64,000 nucleotides of DNA from Heterobilharzia americana (lineage: Eukaryota; Platyhelminthes; Trematoda; Strigeidida; Schistosomatidae): the NCBI GenBank assembly GCA_944470555.2, contig OX104127.1:129767113-129831112 (forward strand), in the 5' to 3' direction. Under the pieces are notes generated by a model. It searched no databases, had not been told where the DNA came from, and was given only the letters and a program-made list of their open reading frames with translations. The stretch's first letter is position 1, and each line of letters opens with the position of its first letter. The translations under genes and the position numbers were made by a program. Below are positions 1 to 11,640 of this stretch, one piece after another.

Positions 1-405
1 ATTTTATCTGCTTGATTTCATGCTATCTGATCTTACAAATGCTTCTAAACCCTTCAGTTTATCTTTAGGTTTCTTCTATAAATATAATTAAAGTGCTTTT
101 CGAGTTCCATTTGTGCCATGAAACGACCTTTTTTTTAAGGTTTATGCAATTTATTTTCACATATTCAAACAACTTTTTATTCGTTAGCGCTATGCATCAT
201 GAATTCGACTGAGTTATGTGGTTTACAACCTACTTACTGATTAGTTACATTTTGAAAACACAATATTCATACATTGAATACAATGTAACTGGTCGACAAA
301 TTAAAAAAACTAGTGCAATGGTCATGACGTACTCACATATCATAGCTGAATAAATAAACTACACGCACTTTAACCTTGAATATCTTATTTGTATGCATAA
401 GTTAG
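1..405. other. AT-rich non-coding, nothing recognised
   Basis: I see no repeat family, ORF or RNA gene here. The last bases before 406 serve as a plausible splice acceptor for the candidate exon that follows. Confidence 0.4.
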
Positions 406-459
406 GTTATCAGTGAGCTGGAAAATTACACAACAATATTCTCTTCGTATCTATCACAG
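406..459 (+). CDS. candidate internal exon, unknown gene
   Basis: A 54-base stretch with an AG acceptor just before it (…taagttag) and a consensus donor right after it (CAG/GTGAGT). It is open in phase 0 for exactly 18 codons, reading V-I-S-E-L-E-N-Y-T-T and onward to S-Y-L-S-Q. Both ends are in phase 0, as is the start of the next plus-strand candidate at 7259. The family is not recognised. The case rests on splice signals and an open frame, so a chance match is quite possible. Confidence 0.3.
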
Positions 460-1107
460 GTGAGTGGTATATTTTGAAGTTTGACTGTTGAGTAAACGCA
501 TGATGAATTAGTGGAAAGTTCTTCTTAAGCGAAGTATTTATTTCCCATTCTGGTTCTTTTTTTAAACTCTGTAAGTACAAAACTCTAAGAATGAGGTCAT
601 TTGAAAGGAAACATTAGCATGAGATGTGATAATGAGATTGAAAGAGGATGATAACATCAAAGAAAATTTTTAACTACAATAACAACTAGAATGATGGTGA
701 TGATGATAATACTAACAAGAACTATTGACAACAATTTAAAATAAGAGTTATTTATTTGTTTGAAAAGTTCAAAAGTTCAACATGCACTCTTAACTCATAA
801 ACACGGGCGTTGTTTACTAAGGCAAAAAAAGAAAAGAATTTCAGTGAAAATAAAATAAACCAAACAAATTATATAAGCAGAAGTGATATATGCCTAGTAA
901 AGGTGTCTATTTATTTGTGTGTCAAACGAAAAATGAATGAATAATTTAAAGTTGAAGTTCACTTGAATGGTTACACCCTTGAATTTTGAACATAATTTAG
1001 TAATTTGATTCAGTCTAATAGTAAGTAAATTCTAGCATTCAGTATCCGAAATAGATGCAACTCAAAATTATATGAATGACGTATTTCTTGCTTAGAAGTT
1101 CATTTTC
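460..1107. other. non-coding, nothing recognised
   Basis: AT-rich sequence with no domain-like ORF and no repeat that I recognise. Confidence 0.4.
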
Positions 1108-1156
1108 ATGCAGGTTGACAATTTTCAGGTTGTCATTACTACATCATGTTGTAATT

Positions 1157-1385
1157 TACTTGGTGGTGGCTATCAGTGGAATCTAGGATGTTCGTTTCGT
1201 CCTACTTGGAACTCGTCAGCTGGACGTATATGCATCTCAGTGAGTGACAGCCACTTCCGAGTAAATTACAACATAATGAATATTTGGGCAGTATTGAAGC
1301 ATCTATATAGAAGTTCATATGCGAACAGAAGTTGATCAATTTTGTCCGGTACAATAACGGGAAATTACAAGTATCAATAAAAAAA
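1157..1385. repeat. SM-alpha-like repeat, rearranged (inverted ribozyme half plus tail half)
   Basis: The left half, read on the minus strand, holds the hammerhead part of the schistosome SM-alpha repeat. The right half, from about 1262, is the SM-alpha 3' tail on the plus strand (gtaaattacaac…, then cggtacaataacgggaaatt, then acaagtatcaataa), which is also seen at 24.9 and 32.7 kb. In an ordinary unit both halves lie on the same strand, so this copy is an inverted fusion. SM-alpha is a known tRNA-related, RNA polymerase III type element of schistosomes. The tRNA-like head is mostly missing here. Confidence 0.7.
1173..1225 (-). ncRNA. hammerhead ribozyme, slightly degenerate
   Basis: On the minus strand the core CTGACGAG (1219-1212) is followed by a GTTCC/GGAC stem II, GAAAC (1198-1194) and a cleavage triplet ATC. 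Stem I pairs TCCAG with CTAGA with one mismatch. Position 7 of the core tolerates any base, so the C there is harmless. The triplet is ATC rather than the GTC of the best copy at 47.6 kb. Confidence 0.65.
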
Positions 1386-1389
1386 ATGT

Positions 1390-1990
1390 CATTACATTTT
1401 TAGACTTATCAGTGTTACACTGCCTGTAGTTACCACTGTTAGGGGGTAACTATAGATTGAACTATCTTTGTCCTCCTGTTGTATTACTAGTTCTTGAAGT
1501 GAAAACTACCTGCATACATCATAAGAGGTTATATGGACTTTTTAACCTTTGGAGCAAAATATCATCTGAAAAGGGTGACATTACTAGCATTGAGGTCAGA
1601 TTTGTGTAGAATTCCACAACCATCGAAGCTAACAAATGAAAAATAGTGCAATCACCTAACATGACTATGAGAGGTAGTTTGTGTTGGGAACGTCATCCAG
1701 TAAATAATACTGTTCCACTGTGTGGTAAAAGAACTGTTGTGAAATTATACTCTACTTTTATATTAGGGTGACAGAAGCTTTACAAATCTTGTATCTTGAA
1801 TCATGCTTTTCCTAGACGGTTGTACAGATCACTACGTTTCAGCGAATTATGATTTACAGTTTAGAACATTACTTGCCTTTCTAAATCTTGTGTAGTTGAT
1901 TCCAGTAATAAGTTTAACAAACTGATGGGAATTCATCTAAATGCACCATCCGTTTTGTCAGATATCTCGTTCATATGTTTCATCAAGTTC
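1390..1990. other. non-coding, nothing recognised
   Basis: No recognised repeat or gene between the SM-alpha tail and the PLE fragment. Confidence 0.35.
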
Positions 1991-1994
1991 AGTG

Positions 1995-3060
1995 ATGTTT
2001 GAAGTTCTGTTACCTTTTAGACAAAAGGAAATGTATTGCAAAAGTTGTTTAAATCTCAGCCTAATGACACACATTTAAACTTTTTTCCGATCACTTCTGA
2101 TAGAAATGTGACTCATTTATCCTTTTCTGAGCTTTCTGATGTTGAAAAAGTAACTTTTTCTCTTGGATTTCACTTTTCTGTTCGCCATACGTGAGCTTCT
2201 AATTTATTGGTGGATATCCAGTTGGAAATTACCTACGATCAGTCGAATCACTTTGTTTTAACGAAGCCTGGGAATCAAAGTTGGTTGGAGGGGAGATTTG
2301 TCGATATTACTCGTCATTTCAGTAAGTCTGATCTAAAGGAGAAAAACATCCTAACTTTTCAAGATTTCATGGTCTTAAATGGACTACACATTCAACACGA
2401 TGTAGTCATTCTTTGCTGCTTTGTGTAGTTGTTATGAATTGACAAGGAAACAAATAAAAGGCGCTATCTGCTCTCAGTGAATTAACCCAACTCATGGACA
2501 ACTGTCAGCCGGAAGGCATTAGAAAATCGAGAAGAAATGTGACTTGAAATCTAGGGGAATAAATTTCGTGAATTTCACTCACAACGAAGAATATAAATCA
2601 TGGGAAATTGTGCGCTCTGGAAACCTAAAATTATATAGTTCGCCGAAAATGCAAAAAGCAGGCATCCCACTGAACTCTATTCTACTGATGTGTCATTCAC
2701 CAAAACAAAAATATGCAAATCTTCTTTAAAAGAAGAATTTGAATTTATTAGTTACCTAGATGATATCAGCATCGAAGGCAAGACGTTGTACTTTACTGAC
2801 GTAAACTATTTATTCACAGAAGCTCTTTTAAACAAAACTATTGAGATCTTTTGTGATTATATATGCTTGAATAATCCCTTATGTCCCATCTGTTCAATAT
2901 ATCTGAAACATATGTTACTACAGTGCACTGGTAGGGGTTATTTCAAGTTTCTATGAACGGGGTGTATTACCGTGAGTGGTCTTCTAAGACTGTTAGCTGA
3001 CATTTGCATGTTACATGTAGTGATTTTGGCTGATAACTGAATCAGAAAGGTTCCTCTGTA
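1995..3060 (+). pseudogene. Penelope-like element, N-terminal and reverse transcriptase fragment
   Basis: Conceptual translation in three broken frames gives PLE landmarks in order. At about 2118 comes the N-terminal motif L-S-E-L-S-D-V-E-K-V. At 2207-2428 is a segment ending in a region resembling the PLE 'alkGLhsnkDVVI' block. At 2620-2729 comes the fingers motif P-K-M-Q-K-A-G-I-P-L followed by S-I-L-L-M-C-H-S-P. At 2690-2956 comes the segment aligned with RT motif A (…TDVNYLFTEALLNKTIE). The catalytic aspartate box and GIY-YIG domain are not seen to the right. Stops and frameshifts make it non-functional. The class is secure from the motif order, but the subfamily is not. Confidence 0.7.
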
Positions 3061-4785
3061 CGGGGATATGTCAATGAAATGCCTTAGAAACGCAACCATC
3101 ATTTCGAAGCAGTACGTCTATGAGACAGAATTATCACAGTTTATAGTACGAAACAGGTAACGGCGGTCACCTATTTTTTCTGGTAAAAACTATTAACTGG
3201 AAAGGAAGGCGGATCAATGAAGCCATCAGTCAATATGAAACTTACTTAGAAGTAGCAGCACCTAACTTTCTGCAGCTTCTGTCGAAACCAATTCAGTTAG
3301 AGCTTAGTAGTGTTTATACAAGAGAACTCGAGGTATCTACTCAGCATTGCCACAGAAAGTAGTGTAAGACGTACTACTATATAAAGCGAGTCAGATGGCC
3401 TAATTTTGCAGTGAATGCATAGTTCGCTGAGTAAAAGGATGTGCTGTGAAGCAAAACTTGTTCCATAGAAAGTGAAATCCAGGTGGCAAAATTAATCTGA
3501 TCACTACTTAGATGATTAAATTGCATCCCATTGTACATATCAAGTTACATTTGTGTATGGACACATTTATTTAGAGGAGTAGTCGAAAAATGGAGTTGAG
3601 GGTAGCGGGACAAACCTAAGTGGTTAGAGAAACAACTACGCCAGAATAATCATCGGTAAACGGGTCCAAAAGATAACAATATGTAGGTAAAGATGGTGCG
3701 GTTGACCTGAAAACAGCCTTTAAACCACTATATAACATGTGCCAAGATCATATCCTAAGGTCTGTTAGACCCCTATGTATACAAGAGTTGAAGTCTGTCT
3801 GTGTATACAAAAGCCACTTGCTCCCACTTTGAACCTCGGTAGTCTGTCTCAAACTTTGTGTATTAGCATATCGTTCTCCCCCTATCATCCACTTGCTTTC
3901 ACATATGGCATCTTAATTTATTTATCTGACCGCAGCCCATTTCCACTCTTTAGATAAAATACTTTGAGAATTAAATGTATTATCAGATTGTATGAAGCAT
4001 GTTGCCCAACTGCATGACATTTCTCAAATAAACTGCATGCTCTTATTATTTACTATCTAGATAAATACCTTTTTTTAATTATGACATATCATGTATTTTT
4101 CCTCACAAGCCGATATCCCTAGACGAACTATGGGGAACCAGTTGGCAGTGATGTCTGTTCCACTCTAGGTTAATATTAAGCACCTGAAACTCAAAAGAAT
4201 GTCTAGTCTAATCAAACCTGTTAGTGGAAAGTTAACTTTTAGCGACTCCATCTGACTTTGATATATCCTGAAGCTGCATGTCATATGACTAACACTCAAG
4301 AGGTTAGGCTGAAAGCGGGGAATTAAATTGATTATTACGAAGATTTAATGATAAATAATGTACACCTTCATAGTGTGTTACTGGTCGTATTGAAAAGTTT
4401 GCTCATGGATGTAATGATGAGAATTAAAGGCTATAAAGGCTACTCGATAGTGGCGACTCTATAAGCCACCGTGGCAATAACTGGAAAATTAGTTTTCGAT
4501 TACATAATAAAATGCATTTGGTTATTCCAAAAGTTGTTTAAGCGGTCTTTAGAGTTATTCTTGAATCAAAACAGCTATCTGAACTAAGATACATACAACA
4601 AAATTTCCAATATTGGTTTCCATTTTGTAAAAGCTCAGTAAAATGCTATGACAGCTATTCCAGTTAAAAGTTAGGTAGAAGTAACTACCAGTTCAGTTAG
4701 AAGTGGCTTACAGGAAATAACAGCAAAAGGAATAGCATGACATGATCTTTATTAACACTGACGCAAACCCAAAGTGAAATTAAAG
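3060..4785. other. non-coding, nothing recognised
   Basis: Possibly more decayed PLE near 3060-3400, but no motif remains. The short ORF at 3775-3957 has no protein-like features. Confidence 0.35.
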
Positions 4786-4789
4786 TTTT

Positions 4790-5830
4790 TTTGCATACAT
4801 ATGTGTGTAGTTTTCCTTTCGTAATTCCACCATCTCTTCATTAATTACTTACTAACTGTTAATCACTCAACGATTTTACAGTTTCTCATGTAATTACGCA
4901 ACCTGCTGGCTCTTTAACAACTTCGTTTGCTTCTTGTCTCACACCTTTCCACATCTCCAGAATTTCCTGTCTCATCAGATATAAAGTGCAACTGATTTTG
5001 ATGAAGATTTATCATCATTGATCCCATGTTGCCTCGACCCATTATCTGATTGTCAATCCTGGATTGAAAATCTTCGTTTATTTCTGTATATTTAAAGTAT
5101 GTTATGCCGGAAGAGGATGTCAAAACCAGGATCGGAAAAGCAAGATATGCCTTCCTGCATTAATCTGAAGTCAGTGTGGTGATCTATTGCACTCAGCATA
5201 AAGAAGAAGAAGATCCGGATTTTGAACATCAATGCGAAGTCAGTGCTGCTATATGGTTCAGGAACTTGGCTCGTCATGAAAAGCACTCCCAACAAACTGC
5301 AGATATTAAACAACAGCTTCCACCTACACTCACTCGATACTGACACTAAAGATCAGATGGCCAGAATAATAAGAATAAGCAACAAGGAACTGTGGGAACG
5401 AACCAAACAAGAACCAACTTATCACCCAACAAATATGCAGTGGAAGAAATTGGAGATGGATTGGTCATACACTGAGAAGGCTGACTGGGGACATCACGCT
5501 CTAGGCCAGGCCAGGCCAGGCCGGGGCAGTCGAGTGGAATTGAAGTGGGAAACGAGGAGTTGGGCGGCTGAGGCGAGGATGACATGGAGGAGATTGTGTG
5601 AGGGGGAAACGAAAGCTTGTGTGAAGTGGTCGCACTAGGTTCAAAAACTGCAGGGTGTAGTGGAGACGTGCTACTGATGCCCTCTGTTCCACTAGGAACC
5701 CAAGGGAAAAATAATAGTAATGCCATTATCATTACTACCAATACTTCATTTGAATTGTAGACTGTTTGGAGTTGATGACAAGCCGTCAAATAAAATGATA
5801 TCACTTTATTCTATAAATGTCTTTGTTCTT
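4790..5830 (+). repeat. repeat 'X' interrupted by an RTE insertion
   Basis: The two flanks (4790-5108 and 5720-5830) reappear as an inverted copy at about 50460-49400, with the same RTE inside, and as an uninterrupted copy at about 50936-51235. Together these define a moderately repeated unit into which an RTE inserted. X flanks a PLE endonuclease fragment at 50 kb, so it may be PLE terminal sequence. X encodes nothing recognisable. Confidence 0.75.
5109..5719 (+). mobile_element. 5'-truncated RTE-clade retrotransposon tail, target duplication ATGCC
   Basis: The 3' end of the reverse transcriptase ORF of an SR2/RTE-like element. It shows remains of the C-terminal motifs L-L-Y-G-S-G-T-W, N-K-E-L-W-E-R-T and M-T-W-R-R-L, ending in N-P-R-E-K and an A-rich TAATAG tail, as RTE elements end in short microsatellites. 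A GC-rich run of ggccaggcc repeats sits near 5507. Five-base duplications (atgcc, 5104-5108 and 5720-5724) flank it, and the empty-site paralogue at about 51106 confirms the boundaries. The ORF piece 5222-5638 is shifted from the family frame, so it is dead. Confidence 0.88.
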
Positions 5831-5834
5831 GTAT

Positions 5835-6400
5835 TGCATAAATTTATTAAAGTAACTAAATTTACGAAAGTGGAAACTGTTTACAATAGTAACATTTTGC
5901 AATTTAGTTTTCGGTAATTATTTTAAATCCACCTTGTTTCTGATGTGGCAAACTGTTATGATCACGTTATGAAAAGTGTGCGGTTGCGAAATTATTCAAC
6001 ATTTACTTCAGTGAAAGCTGTTTACTCATTTTAGGAAATGCAGTTAACTTCTTGAGATTTATAATTTTTACAGTTTCCAATGGTTACTTGTGTAGTGTTA
6101 TTGAAATACTTCTGTTTTTTATTGGTGTTAAATTTTATTTTTCCCGATGTCTTGTTGACAACAAACCAGAGAAATCAAATTTTCACCGGTTGTGTTAAGA
6201 TTTTCATGTATTAGAATGCGACAGTGTTTCTGAAAATGAGTTTTTCCGTTTGAACTTTTCTTTTAAATCGTAAGTTGTGCGTAATTGCCAATCAACTGCA
6301 GAAAGCACACATTTATCCATCTATTCTGATTAGTAAGAGTATATTAATTGAAATGCTTGGCAATTATTGCCATTTCATTGCTATTAATAACTATAGCATT
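5835..6400. other. non-coding, nothing recognised
   Basis: AT-rich, no motif or repeat family seen. Confidence 0.35.
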
Positions 6401-6404
6401 CAAT

Positions 6405-6895
6405 GCAGTATTCACCATGAACTGATATCAGCTGGAGAACCATTGGTAACCTGACAGCACTGAACAGCTACTTCGTCCTAGTATGTGACCCCTCAGCGGT
6501 ATGCATTCACTACCCCTCCCCATCAGGGATCTAACTCAAAACCTTAAGGTCTTGCAGTGAACGCGTTAACAATTCAGCCACTGGGTCAGAATTCAGTCGT
6601 TCAGAGTTTTCTACTTTTGTCGATTCGCGATATAGCCCAACTATCCACCAAGGTCATCATTTGGCATCCATTACTCTTCCGACTGACTGACACCAAATAT
6701 CACGGCTTCCCTGATCCAGTGACTGAGTGTTTAATGCATTGGTTGCGAAACCTAAAGGTCCTGAGTTCAATCCCTGGTGAAGTCATGAGTGCATGTTGCC
6801 GAGAAGTCCCATTCTAGTACGAAGTATTTGTTCAGTGCCCTCAGGTTTTGAGTGGTTCTCCAACTGATATCAGTCTATGACGATTACTAACTTAA
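6405..6895. repeat. inverted-dimer tRNA-headed repeat (family 3)
   Basis: The outer ends are inverted copies of each other: tgaactgatatcagctggag at the left and ctccaactgatatcagtcta at the right. Each arm reads inward from this end through hammerhead-like sequence to a tRNA-like segment. The right arm has a B-box-like gagttcaatccc near 6766. The centre (about 6590-6720) is unlike either arm. The same head-to-head plan recurs at 39.6 and 52.7 kb, with partial copies at 19.2, 20.1 and 63.6 kb. I do not know a name for this family. Confidence 0.65.
6457..6500 (-). ncRNA. degenerate hammerhead-like motif (family 3)
   Basis: Minus strand: CTGAGGG in place of CTGANGA, stem II GTC…GGAC around a CATACTA loop, GAAG in place of GAAA, then CTGTT and CAGTG. 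Stem I is close to the cactg/cagtg pairing of the other copies. At least two core bases are changed, so it is probably inactive. Confidence 0.5.
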
Positions 6896-6899
6896 AAAT

Positions 6900-7258
6900 G
6901 ACATCCTCGGAATCCTCAGTCTAAATGATTTTTATACCATCAGGGTCGTGACGAGATGTGAACACTGAGGGATATCAAATTCACACCCTCCAGAGAAATA
7001 TCATGTCACTACCTTGAGGCTGCAACTATGAGAAGATGACACAATAGTCTGATACTTACATCTATAGACCATCATGCAATTGGTAGGTAAGTGAATGGAT
7101 AATCGAAGTAAGCAGTTGGTCAGTCAGTCAGTGCTGTTTTAGCTCTTAATATTGTTGATTTCCATTACTTGTATCATTAGTTGCCTATGTAATAACTTAA
7201 CACGAATCAGCCGAAGCTCATTCTCAGTGTTCATACCATATTTCACATTATTTTACAG
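6900..7258. other. non-coding, nothing recognised
   Basis: Short tcagtcagtcag run near 7120; otherwise no structure noted. Confidence 0.35.
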
Positions 7259-7408
7259 TGGGAAAAGGGACGAATAACTGAACAAGAGCACCGAGGTTCA
7301 GTTAAATTAAGTAAAGCGAGAACTTCAATGTTTGTATATTATGATCAATTAATTGAATTTTTTTGCTGTTTTCCCGGTTGCTTGCATGGTGTTAGCAGTA
7401 GCCGATAA
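7259..7408 (+). CDS. candidate exon (terminal, or internal with donor near 7310), unknown gene
   Basis: Preceded by a strong acceptor (ttcacattattttacag). It reads open in phase 0 for 49 codons to TAA, beginning W-E-K-G-R-I-T-E-Q-E-H-R-G-S-V-K-L; the first third has a mixed, charged composition typical of coding sequence. A weak donor (TTAA/GTAAAG) at 7310 would make it a 51-base internal exon. Its phase matches the candidate exon at 406-459. Family unknown. Confidence 0.33.
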   Translation, partial: WEKGRITEQEHRGSVKLSKARTSMFVYYDQLIEFFCCFPGCLHGVSSSR

Positions 7409-7409
7409 A

Positions 7410-9312
7410 ATTATTAAATGTCAGCATATTTTGATACCAAACAGTATGTAGTATATCCTTTCGCCATCAAATAGTGCTAAGTCTAATATAAATAAATAAA
7501 CATTTAAAACATATAAATACTAGTCAAAGAGTCCTCAACGATGTAAGAGAGTGACTACAGTTTTATTTTGACATGTAGGCATCCTCCCGTCGACATTCAC
7601 AATTCTTAACGTTCTATTTCTGATGATTAGCAACAGTACATTCAGAGTCCATACATAGTTCAGTCATTCATAGGCAGATAAGTTTAACATTTTACCCCAG
7701 GTTAACGTGTTTTATTCCAGACTATAAAATAAACTTCACCTTCTATCAGCTAACGTGTTTTCTTATTCGTCTCTGATTATCATTATTTACACATAGGTAA
7801 GGTACTGATTCACTTAGTATTAGTGCACATTAATTTACCTAAGACTAGTACTATGTTAGGCAACAGCAGCATGACCTCTTACAATCTAATGCTGTGTTTC
7901 TAAGGCAGTTGAATGAACTGGACAGGCAGCTTGGATAAGCTTAAAATTCCTGCAGGGATTCAGGATAACAGTTAACTATCTAATAAAAAGGGTAGGTTAG
8001 TGAAGAATAGTTTGAAAGATATAACTTTTAGTTGGATTCATTCAAATCTTATCATAAAATAGGAATTTATTGTAGTTTCTTATGGATATGTTATTTACTA
8101 CTCAAACTTTAAAGATATTCACAATTATTTTCTTCTTAATAAGCTCCCTTCAGTACCTTGTACGCAAGCGAAAAGTAAGCATTATAATGCGATAAATCGA
8201 TTGAATTCTGCACAGTTGGTTCTTTCCTCCTTTTCAACTCTTGATAATATCTGAATGCACTAACAGAAATAGAAAAAAGAGAAGTTTTTGACGATCATAT
8301 GAAGAAGGACTTTCTCTACTGAAGACGATTATGCAGTCTATCTCCTAGTCATGGAATTTTCTCGCGGCATAGTAACCCGAAGACAAATGGTTCCAGTACT
8401 GCTGTGGCCGCTATTTTAATATTCCTTTCTATCACCCCACACCTAGCATCTATGTCATGAGTGCGTCAAATCACAGCTACTTCTGTCTCATTATTAATAA
8501 ATAATTATCATAATCTGTGTTGACCTCTGGGTCCAGTGTATTCGAGTTTAGTGGGACCAAAACTTTTCACCGACTTTTATCGGTTGTTGTAAATTAATTA
8601 GTGTGTAATACCTCAGCTTTTAATATGATGAATGCTAATTTTCAGTCGACACGACGACACCAATCTTCATTTGAGATTTAAACATCTTCAGATAATAGAT
8701 TTTAAACAAAGATGGCATCCACCATTCGGATAGTATTGCTTCTCACAACTGAATAATATATTTTTTTTATGGCTATTAAGAACGTATACAATAGAAGAAC
8801 AGAAATTCTGTATGTGTGTACGAACGACAAACAATAATTACATCTATTCTGAATTATTAAACCCTTCATCCACTTGAAGATACAAGCAACTGACCCCATT
8901 AGGTCAGCAATGAACGGAAGATTATTTTCTTATCAGCTAGTGAAATCACATAAGGGCGGATAGATATGAGCACTAGATACTCATCACGACATTATTTAAA
9001 GGATTAATAAACTAGGTAATACGTAAATATGGTTAATTACATTACTTGTGTCAGTAAGTTTCCTCAAATACATTAAAAATGAGTTGAATAGTGAAGAGAT
9101 GAGTTCAACTTTGGTTCGAATGAAAGTCTTAGAGCAGTTATAGGCCCAGTAAGCTAACCTCCGTTATTCTTTGAAGTGATGTATCCAGTCTAACCTGTTA
9201 GTTCTGAGCTTAAATTCGCCAAAGATATTGATGTGCAAGGATGAAGCATATGTGAAAGGAAAACTGTGCTTTCCTCATGGAATTATGGAGTAACTAATTA
9301 TTTTTTTATCAA
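7410..9312. other. non-coding, nothing recognised
   Basis: AT-rich with scattered short ORFs (for example 8702-8899 minus) that lack protein-like features or repeat matches within the window. Confidence 0.35.
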
Positions 9313-11640
9313 CAATAATAATCATGTTATTCCAAACAATATGTGTGACAGTATAGAATTCTCAGCATGCAATCTTTCAACAAATTCACTCCCAAAACAA
9401 TACTTTCACATGAAGTGGTTATTGCATCTGAACAACATTAATAATAAGAGTATTAAATGCAATAACGTGAAATAACCAGCTGGTTCTGAATGGACGTGCG
9501 GTCCATAATGAAGAATCAACAGAAATACAAGCGTAATTTTGATGGTAGTGGTTTATTCAGACGGTACAAAAATCTGCAACTCAAGCTAAGCACCTGACGG
9601 ACAGAAATATGATGTACTTTTGTGTACTGAGAAGTCTATTTCAGTAGAACATAACAGTTTTCCTCTACTTTGTTATTGACTTGAGAAATGGAGAGTCGGG
9701 AACAGTTTAAAAATGTGTAAGAGTACATGATACGTTCGAGGGATATATTTATGTGATTAAAACAAATTGAAGGGAAAGAATTCGATGAAAAATACTGGGT
9801 GAATAAATTTGGTAGTCCAAGGTTCAAGCAGGCCGCCGTTGACCATGATATTTCTTCATAAACTTGAATAAAAGTAGAACAATGGTTGGAGCACAACAAT
9901 ATGGTACTATTTTATTTCACTGGTTCCTCGTCAGCTGCTTGCAGCCTTAAAGTATATGAGCATCACATCACAAAAGAAAATGAACATACTGTATTGCAGT
10001 CAAATAGAGTTAGTTTACAGGGAACGACATGGTTTAATATAGAATAAAAAGATGCAGTTGATAAGACATGCTATAAAGTTTGTTATATTATGTCTTAATG
10101 CATCAATGTCAGTTGGTATTCGTGTAGACGGATATGGAGAAGGCGACCACCCTGTCCTACATATTGTTTTTTGCAGTCTCTGGAGTTTATTCTGTAGATA
10201 ACGTTTGGTTTGTCTTCTTTCACTATTGCATAACACAGAGTCAAGAGATTTTTTGGGCCTAGGCTGCAGTGATTCCAGAAGGCTTCAATAATTTAGTCGT
10301 TATCTCGAAGACGTTCTTCATGTAAGGTAAGACAATCCGTTCATTGGTTTCCGAGGATGAATTCTTGCTTGACGAAGAATTAGGCGAACATCTATCTGTG
10401 AAGTTGCATGGGTTAGCTGTTCTTTTGGAAAACAGTAATTAAACAATTTTCTTTTCTGAGCAAGGTTGATTTACTAGTGTTATTTCACTCTTTTAAACAA
10501 CGTTTTTGTACAACTGATTTTGTGAGCTTCTGGGCTGTTGCTAATGTAGTTGACGATTTTGTCCGTATGAGTTGGTTTTCAGGATACATTAGTTTCCAGC
10601 TTTCCAGAATCCGCTCTAGTGATCTGAACATCTAAAAATGTAAGTTTGTTATTTGATTCCTCTTCAGTTATGAGTTTGATGTCATTGAAAATGTTGTTGA
10701 CTAGTTTGTAAGCTTTTTCCGATTCTTTTCTTTCAATGGTGGCAAAAGTGTCATCTGCATTCAAACCTAAAGTTTTTGTTCAGTTAGCGGTAATACCACA
10801 GTTTCCAGTCTTTGAATTACCACTTATGCAATTAGTACTGACATAGGCGATCCTGTTAGTGTTCCTTTTGCCCCTTTGTAGTGTTTGTCTTTGAGGTAAA
10901 AATATGCTGTAAGACATGAACTAATTAATTCCATCAAACCTGAACATTTTAGTCATGTGTGTACCGAGAGATGTGTATCACTGGCGAGAAAAGTCATTGT
11001 ATCCTCAGGCAGTTTCGGTCCAGTTGAGGTGTACATAGCTGCAACCTCGAAAGACACCATCGGTTCATCGTAGTCAGTATGAATATACTTGATCTTTTCC
11101 AAAAAATTTGCTGAAGAGTTGATGGAGTAATCAGATGGTTCTACCAGATGTTTGGGTTTTTTGAAGAGTTCACTTGAAAGGTAGTATACTGGAGTTCACG
11201 GAAATGAAACAATTGGTCTTAGTAAGATGTTTGATTGGTATATCCTTAGTCAGTTTTTGTTGAAGAAAAGAATTTGAATAGCTATGAACGACTAAGTAAG
11301 AAGATTAGCAAGTCGGCTAGTTGGTGAAGAATAACAGACAAACCACTTAATAGAGTGAGTTGAAGTCATTTGGCAGAGCTGTCATCAAGATGCTCAGTCA
11401 AAAGATGATGTCATCAAATATGAGGAAGAGTAAAATATTAGGTTACCACATTTCGGGTTTAATTCATTTGATGGCTACGATCTCAGCGAACGTAGGGAGG
11501 TTGAAGTCTCATTGTTTGTTGATTTCCTTGAGGGATTATAAGCTATCTACTGCTTTGTCCGTAAGAAGCTGATTGACTGAATGTCTTAAAAGATAGAATA
11601 CAAGGTGGAATGAAGAATCTTATGGTAACTATTGACTCAC
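9313..11640 (-). pseudogene. Penelope-like element with RT, GIY-YIG and 3' end
   Basis: Read on the minus strand. An RT palm region near 11,100-10,950 (…Y-D-E-P-M-V-S-F-E-V-A-A-M-Y-T-S, motif A). An RT catalytic box at 10,764 onward (M-N-A-D-D-T-F-A, where PLEs have YVDD or similar), followed by K-L-T-F-L-D-V-Q-I and by N-V-S and thumb remains. Then a GIY-YIG endonuclease relic at about 10,210-10,060 (Y-R-I-N…Y-V-G-Q-G-G-R-L-L-H-I-R-L-H-E-Y). The 3' untranslated part (9838-9313) is nearly identical to 36946-37471. Several stops and frameshifts make it non-functional. Known PLEs encode just this RT plus GIY-YIG pair. Confidence 0.8.

Noticed and set aside
4960..5000. CTGATGAGACAGGAAA on the minus strand in repeat X, resembling a hammerhead core
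   Set aside because: Only five bases separate CTGATGA from GAAA, so no stem II can form. The same holds at 50270.
5346..5804. 152-residue Ser/Pro-rich ORF on the minus strand, and similar ones at 29229-29527 and 49422-49919
   Set aside because: Antisense shadows of the RTE C-terminal region; they recur only where that element lies.
10060..10210. GIY-YIG domain as a host nuclease
   Set aside because: It directly follows PLE reverse transcriptase sequence in the same orientation and is broken, so it is part of the element.
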